A DNA stretch of 64,000 bases from Portulaca oleracea (lineage: Eukaryota; Streptophyta; Magnoliopsida; Caryophyllales; Portulacaceae), in NCBI GenBank assembly GCA_029582165.1, contig CM055892.1, forward strand, positions 6,129,254-6,193,253. Direction: 5' to 3'. Both the position numbers and the translations under genes were made by a program. Positions 58,461-64,000 of this stretch are shown piece after piece. How positions within the stretch are numbered: position 1 is the first letter of the stretch; each line of letters begins with the position of its first letter. The notes beneath the pieces are model-generated. The model saw only the letters and a program-made list of their open reading frames with translations, did not search any database and was not told where the DNA came from.

Positions 58461-60369
58461 AGATCATTTTGACCTTCATGTTTGCAAAATGGGGAAATGC
58501 TGGAAAGGGAGGAAGAGGAAATGGTGGAAGAGATGGAAGATGTTCCTGTCTTGCACACCCCGACTTTCAAGGGTCAAATGGGTATTAGGTCAAGCTAGGG
58601 ACCTAAAACAAGCACTATATGGGAGGTAACTCATGCTTTGTTTTTGTTAATTTTCTTTCCTTTCATTATTAGTTTCTTTTTCTTGTTTCTAATCTAGCAT
58701 GCCAAGGCTCAAGTATATAAGACGTTTAAATTTGCTTATCCTAACCCTATGCTTGGTTCTTTTGGATCGTGGATTGAGAGAGTTTCTATTTGACGACTCG
58801 AGGTAACCTATTTCCACTCTCTTTTAGTATGTTATATCTTTGATCCATGTTGCATGCTTGATTTTTCTTTTGGTGGCAAGCCCCTAAGTATGTGCTTGAT
58901 GGGTTTATCTGGTTGTTGGAGCTGTGTGGGCTCGGGCCGCCACCACTTGCTTGCTAGTTGTTTTGTTTGCTAGCTTTTTGTAGGTTCTCTACCCTTTCTT
59001 GTGACACCCTTCCCACAATGAGGACATTGTGGCGTTTTAAGTGTGGGGTGGGAGGGGGGGGGGGGAGTTATTTTTGTTTCAAGGGTAGATCACCTAGCAT
59101 TTTACTTTCTTTTTGCTCTTTTTAGGCTAAAATTTGAAAAAAATTTGTGTGAAAAAGGAGGAAAAAGGGAGTGAAAGCCTTAAAAGTTTTCTTTCGGTTT
59201 TTGTTTTCGCTTTGTTTTGCTTTGTTTCTTGGATCTTGTTGTCGAAATTGAGAAGTCGTTCTTAATCTTCTTTAAAAGAAACCGGTCTGAGCATTTTCGA
59301 CCCTGTCTCAGGTACTAGTCATAACTTACCTTCTTAGATTTCCTACATTGAGTGTCTAGTGAAACCCCTGATTTCTTTCACATTCTGGTTGAAGTCGGGA
59401 GACTCTAGGGGTTCGTGTCCGAGCTTTTTCTTTTTCCCGTTTAATAAAAGTAAAAGCAAAGTTAAAAACAAAAAGAAAAAGAAAGCAAAAGCTACAATAA
59501 CCGGATTAAGTGGGGCGTGTTGCTGAATGACATTAACCACCATACACTTAGCCAACCTACACGGGCCCGGTATTAGCGGTACGACGCTATTACCCCTTAA
59601 GTTCCTCCCATATCGAATTCTCGGCGGAGGTGTGTATGGAAAAGACTGTGTTGGGAGGGTAAACCCCATATTTGGGCCGTCCAATTCCCGAAAGTAAGGC
59701 TAATACCGACCTATAAAAAAAAAAGAGAAAAAGAAAAAGCAATTTCGTTGGTGAAACCAACCAAAAAGAAAAAGAAAGGTTGTGCTTCTAAAAGTGTGGG
59801 GCCTCTCCATGCATCACCTACGGCCCTCACCAACCCAAGGGCGACCAAATGCGGGGAAGGGCAACTCTTTTCTTTCCTTATTCGTTTTGTTGTTTTTTGA
59901 GCTCGGGCATAAGTCCTTGGAGTCTTTTGGAATAAGTTAGAACCCACTAGCACTTATGCACATGGGGTTTTGCTTGGCATTAGGTGTAGGAAATCAAAAA
60001 TCTCAAAGACTGACTTTTGCTTGGGATAGGGGATTGTGAGATGCTCATAACGGTTCCTTTGGATTAATAACGTTTTCCTAATTGGGATTATAAGATCCTT
60101 TGAAGCGAAGCTGTTGTTTTTCTTTTCCTTTGTTTTTCTTCGATTTTGTTTTCACTTTCCCTCTATCCTATTTCTTTGGCTTTTGTGGGTACAGCCGCTA
60201 CAAACCTTCACGAGTCCATCTCGTCCACCGGGCTGCCAGGGGGTTCAAAGGACTTGGTGCATATGCTAAATGCACTCGTTTCTCTCCCACGACAGAGGAG
60301 TTAGTGTTAGTGTTAGTTAGTTTTTGTCTTGTTTTGCTCGGGACGAGCAAAAGTTTAAGTGTGGCGGGG
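58461..60369. other. Non-coding 3' interior of the Athila-like element
   Basis: No domain. It has two regions resembling Athila polypurine surroundings: GAGGACATTG with TTTAAGTGTGGGGTGGGAGG at 59019-59058, and the one before the LTR at 60370. Lys-rich and Phe-rich open frames here come from A/T-rich simple sequence. Confidence 0.55.
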
Positions 60370-61895
60370 TGTTTAGACCCAATTTTGTGTCTAAATGCCG
60401 CCTAAATCCTTAGGCTTTTGACTTGTTTCGTAGTTTAATTTAATAACTTTTAATGCACTTTTGGTAATTTTGTAGATTTCGGAGTTTTTACGCAAAACGT
60501 GGTAAAAAGGGCCATTTTGCAACTATTTTGGGAATCCCGAGATTTCCCGAGATTTTCTGAATCTTGGTTGAGTCGAAGGCGAAGGAATGCGGAAAGGCCG
60601 GACACGTCAAAACGCTCAGAAGACCTTTTGAAGCCGACCTAGACCGTGGCCACGGTCATGATGACCCCTGCCACGGTGGGTTCAAGACTTGTCCAAGGAA
60701 AGAAGAGGCTAGGCCGAGCAAGACCGTGGCCACAGTCTTGGGAGACCATAGCCATGACGGTGCGAAGAGAAGCGAAATCTGCAGTTCGCTACGCAAGAAC
60801 ATAGCCACGGTCCCATAGACCGTACCCACGGTCTCTAGGCCGGTACCGCGTCTCCTTATGTTACGCGATGTTTTGGTACATGCGCTGCGTTTTGCCAACA
60901 AATCTCCACCTGTATATATACTCCTTGTGGACGATTTCTAAGGGGGAATCTAAGGATAGACTTAGACAATTTTTCCAGCTTGTAATTAGGGATTTTAGAG
61001 AGGGATTAGAGGGAGATTAGAGAGAGATTTATTCTAGGGTTTGTGGTTATTGAAGATTTGGGTATTCACACAATTGAAAGATTGTTGGATCATCGTTTTA
61101 TTGCTTTCCTTTGTTCATCTACAACATTTTGATAAGTATTCTCTTCCCTTAACTCTTTTATTAATTACTTTGCTAATTACTTTGCTTGTTCTTGATTTCT
61201 TTACTTGCTATTTCATTGTTCTTGCTTGTTTATGGTTGTTTGATGCTATAAATCATGTTTAGGTTTGGTTTGTATGTTGTTAACTTAGATTTTATCATGA
61301 TTAGTGGCTAGAAACCCTATGGGTTAGGGGTAGTTAAGGGTGTAAATGGGTGATTAGGTTTGGGTTAGCAATATTAGTGAGTAATTAGTTGGGAAATCAA
61401 TTTCCCACTCCTATCCTTCCCTAAAGTAGGATGTATTTGGGTTCGAAAGCTCCCGAATACATCCAACACTTGTGTTGGAAGGTGGGAATTGGGATAGTTA
61501 GTATTCTATTCACGAAAGCGAATAGAAGCTAACTAGGAAATTCCGTTTCATTAACCCTCCGGGTCTGTCGATGGACTTTAGGGAAGTTAATCCGGACTAT
61601 CCTCGGAAGAGGAAGCCCGGTGGGTATTTTCTAACGGAATTGCCACTTGATTTCCTTCCTTGTTGCTTTCTTGTTGCGAAACCTATCTCCTTGTTCCCGT
61701 TTGCATCCCGAAAACCTCCGAAGCCCATTCTCCATTCCTTGACCGACCTTAGCTTTGTTTCTTGATTTGTGATCCCTTCAAACCAATATCCTTATCTTAG
61801 CAATCTCATCCCGACCGTTGACCTAGATTCTATGACCAAGGCTGCCAGCTCCCTGAGAGAGAACGATAATACCGAGGTCTACGAATCACGATACA
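60370..61895 (+). repeat. 3' LTR of the Athila-like element
   Basis: 1526 bp, highly similar to 48354-49786; the extra 97 bp lie at about 61472-61568. TATA-like TATATATAC at about 60914-60922. Confidence 0.9.
60644..60850. promoter_or_regulatory. CCGTGGCCACGG palindrome cluster, Athila-like 3' LTR
   Basis: Same array as at 48627-48840 with point changes, for example GACCATAGCCATGAC and GAACATAGCCACGGTC. CpG-to-TpG/CpA changes account for several. Confidence 0.72.
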
Positions 61896-64000
61896 ATGTG
61901 GTTGTGGTTATGAGAGTGCATGAGTTTAAAATTGTTGTTTTTAGTGTTCTCAAGTCTGAGTTTCTGTGTACATGAGGGTAATATGATGTTTTATGAAGAA
62001 TCCTTGGCTAAATCACAAAGACTTAAGCATGCATGTGAGTTTTGAACATAAAGTTTCATTCTGGTTGGATTCGTGTTTTCCAGGAAGTAAAGGAAAGGTT
62101 TTTTGGCAATATTAGGGTTTAATTAGGTAGACAAGAGTGTTCGCTAACATCCGATTTTTATGGATCGACTTTTCGTTGTGTATTTTAAAAGTTATGACCG
62201 AAACCGTAAAACGGCGCTAATCTGAGATTTTAGTGACGGCAGAATGAAAATGGCTATTTTCCGTCTAGTTAGAGTTTGATATAGTGTCGAGTCTGAACAT
62301 GAAAGTTTTACTGGACTTTTAAGCTTTCCGAAATGGTATGGCATGCGTTCATATGACGTTGGATGAGCAAGTTATAAGTGTTTGTTTGAAAGACAAAAAT
62401 TCTGGAATTTTTTCCAGAATTAGGAATTAGGGGCTGCTCCTATGTTGGGTTAAAGTTAGACCTTTTCCCAAGCTTAAATCGTTTGGTGATAAAAAGAAAA
62501 GTTAAATTTTGATTCTAGAGCTTTCCGTAGATAGCTTATAGGCCCAAAACCGAGTAGTATAACTCAAGATATCGCGTTCCGAAAAACGTTACCCGACTTG
62601 TACAAATTCCGGGCAGATTGTTTAATTAAGTGTTTTGACCCTTATAATCATGTTTCTAGGCTTGGGTGCTAACAGTAAAGTTGTGGGGCGCGTCCTAAGC
62701 TTTCCGAAAAGTACTCTTATGTGGTAATCCGATATCTGTAGCAATAGTTACCTTCCTCTTTGTAAATGTAGGAAAATTCTTTTAGTTTACGAATCAGAAT
62801 TGTTCTTTAAGAATTCCTCACCCTTCTCCTAACTAGATGAGAAAGTCTAACTTTAAAATCCCTTCTCTCTCCAAGCTTTCGCTCAAGTGACCGTTGCTCG
62901 TGCACTGTTCAAGTCCTTGCTCGTTGGTGGTTTCCGTTTTCAGGTACGTGTACTACTTAGCTTTTATGCTAAACATGTATTTAAGCTATTTATTCTCATA
63001 TTATCTTATTTGTGCGCTAAAGTGGTTCTTACATATATACTTACATGCTGAAATTTTATTACTAAACAAGCCTACGTGAAAGGTGCTCTTTTATGAATAA
63101 AAATTTCGGGTTTTAGAAGTGAGTTCCATGCTTTAAGACCTAGTATTGTTTTATGAAATTAAAGAAGAAATTTCCCCGTTTTTTTGTAAACGCCTAGTTT
63201 AAGTTTGGGTACGAAAAGTCAAGGGTTTACTTTCTAAGAAGCCTTTTTAGAAGTTAATTTTACTTGAAGAAGGTTCTTTCAATGCTTGTTGTCTAGTTAT
63301 AATTAAAGGTTATCTTTATGGTTAAAGTTTTTCAAGAAATTAGAAATTGTCATAAGTTGTAAAGCCCCGCCCATGAGTTATGTGCGTAAAGGCACACAAG
63401 GAAATAGTGTTTTAGTACACACCATGTTCACGTGCCTTGAGCCCTTCATGAGAATTTATTTGTGCCTTAGATGCACACCATGAAAATCTGGCCAGTAGGA
63501 TAGATATCCACCATCCGGACCTCCCGATGGGTCCGGGTATGCGCATACGGAGGCTAAGCCGATGAACGCAAGTAGGGGCACCCATGTTTAAAGTTCTACC
63601 ATATCATGTCATCTCCCTTTGTTGAACTTTTACTCTCGTATTTGTTTTAAATTCAGTACTCTTGTAGCTTTGTATGATTTTATGCTCTTTTATAAAATTA
63701 TGGTTGTATTCCTAGCCTTTCCAGTTTACTATTAAAAGTTTATTTCCTTTACACGTCTAACCAACCTGTGGTCGGTTACCCTATTAAGTTAAGGTATTTG
63801 TGTCATGAAGTCAGGAGGTTACCGAAAATGTGATTCCTTGTAAGTTGACTTATTAAGCTCTTTTCTTTCGAACTTAAAGTCTTACTTGCTGCTTATTTAT
63901 TTAATTCTGGTAGTATTCGTACTGAGTAAAACTCACTTTTTAAGTTGTCTGTTACTTCTAGGACCGCAAGGGAAAGGCAAGGGCAAAGTCACCGACGGGC

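Larger units (their letters stand above)
48354..61895 (+). mobile_element. Athila-like gag-only LTR retrotransposon with a nested Copia
   Basis: LTRs 48354-49786 and 60370-61895 (both start TGTTTAGACCC and end CACGATACA), 5 bp duplication ATGTG at 48349-48353 and 61896-61900, and primer site TGGCGCCGTTGCCGGGGA at 49792. Gag is at 49980-50448 and 57093-57792, split by the Copia insertion. Downstream are acidic frames (57795-58450) but no protease, RT or integrase. Before the 3' LTR there is GGGACGAGCAAAAGTTTAAG, a word typical of Athila 3' regions, and a second such region at 59015-59060. Without the nested element it is about 6.9 kb. Confidence 0.88.
47200..64000 (+). mobile_element. Tekay/Del-like LTR (partial), interrupted by a nest
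   Basis: Starts TGTAACAACCCAAGAAAAATC, like Tekay/Del chromovirus LTRs. It continues to 48353, resumes at 61896 (after the Athila-like insertion) and runs past the window end, so the long LTR is over 3 kb without the insert. 63450-64000 has the landmarks of such LTR or leader regions (ACTGAGTAAAACTCAC, then GGACCGCAAGGGAAAGGC). No coding sequence. Family call is from overall look only. Confidence 0.55.

Noticed and set aside
59343..59953. Minus-strand frames of 80-113 codons
   Set aside because: Phe/Leu-rich translations of A-rich simple sequence in the 3' interior of an LTR element.

Overview
This is a plant nuclear window. Supporting signs are GT-AG introns, a plastid-type precursor gene, LTR retrotransposons with plant-type primer sites, hAT-type elements and a plant LINE. 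Base composition is AT-rich. A eudicot is clear; an asterid is a guess from the style of the Ulp1-like element and the retrotransposons. I see no bacterial, organellar or viral gene set.

Only two ordinary host genes are supported, and both can be spliced by eye into full-length frames. (1) On the minus strand at 18703-25837 is a plastidial lipoyl synthase (LIP1P type): six coding exons, 350 aa, all six cluster cysteines present, and a 4.3 kb first coding intron. (2) On the plus strand at 34208-39270 is a methylesterase of the MES11-like clade (alpha/beta hydrolase): five exons, 392 aa, an N-terminal Met-Gly-Asn-x-Cys, and Asp where the catalytic Ser of the nucleophile elbow is expected. The two genes are divergent. 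The 8 kb between their 5' ends is filled by LINE and Gypsy debris.

The rest is transposable elements, often nested. 1-7.2 kb: a decayed Ulp1-protease-type gene (minus), probably transposon-borne, whose introns are filled with one degenerate minisatellite built on ATGCTCAT; a 778 bp hAT-like element sits in that repeat. 7.2-9.6 kb: featureless AT-rich DNA plus a second hAT-like element (8672-9544) with a perfect 8 bp target duplication. 9.6-18.5 kb: a gag-only Tat-like LTR element (9803-18042, minus, target duplication AGATG) that carries two families of internal tandem repeats and sits inside an older LTR-like sequence. 26.7-33.4 kb: a LINE 3' end (plus), a Gypsy element with most of pol deleted (27681-31989), and a LINE 5' end (minus). 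39.9-47.2 kb: solo LTR remnants, a TIR element, Tat-type repeats with an LTR, and a degenerate RT fragment. 47.2-64 kb: a three-layer nest. A Tekay/Del-like LTR is interrupted by an Athila-like gag-only element (48354-61895, target duplication ATGTG). That element's gag is in turn split by a decayed Copia element (50449 to about 57087).

The most unusual signals are two. One minisatellite occupies successive introns of the Ulp1-like gene. Arrays of near-palindromes built on CCGTG (CACGGACCGTG or CCGTGGCCACGG) lie upstream of the TATA box in three different LTR sequences. All calls are by eye; no search was run.
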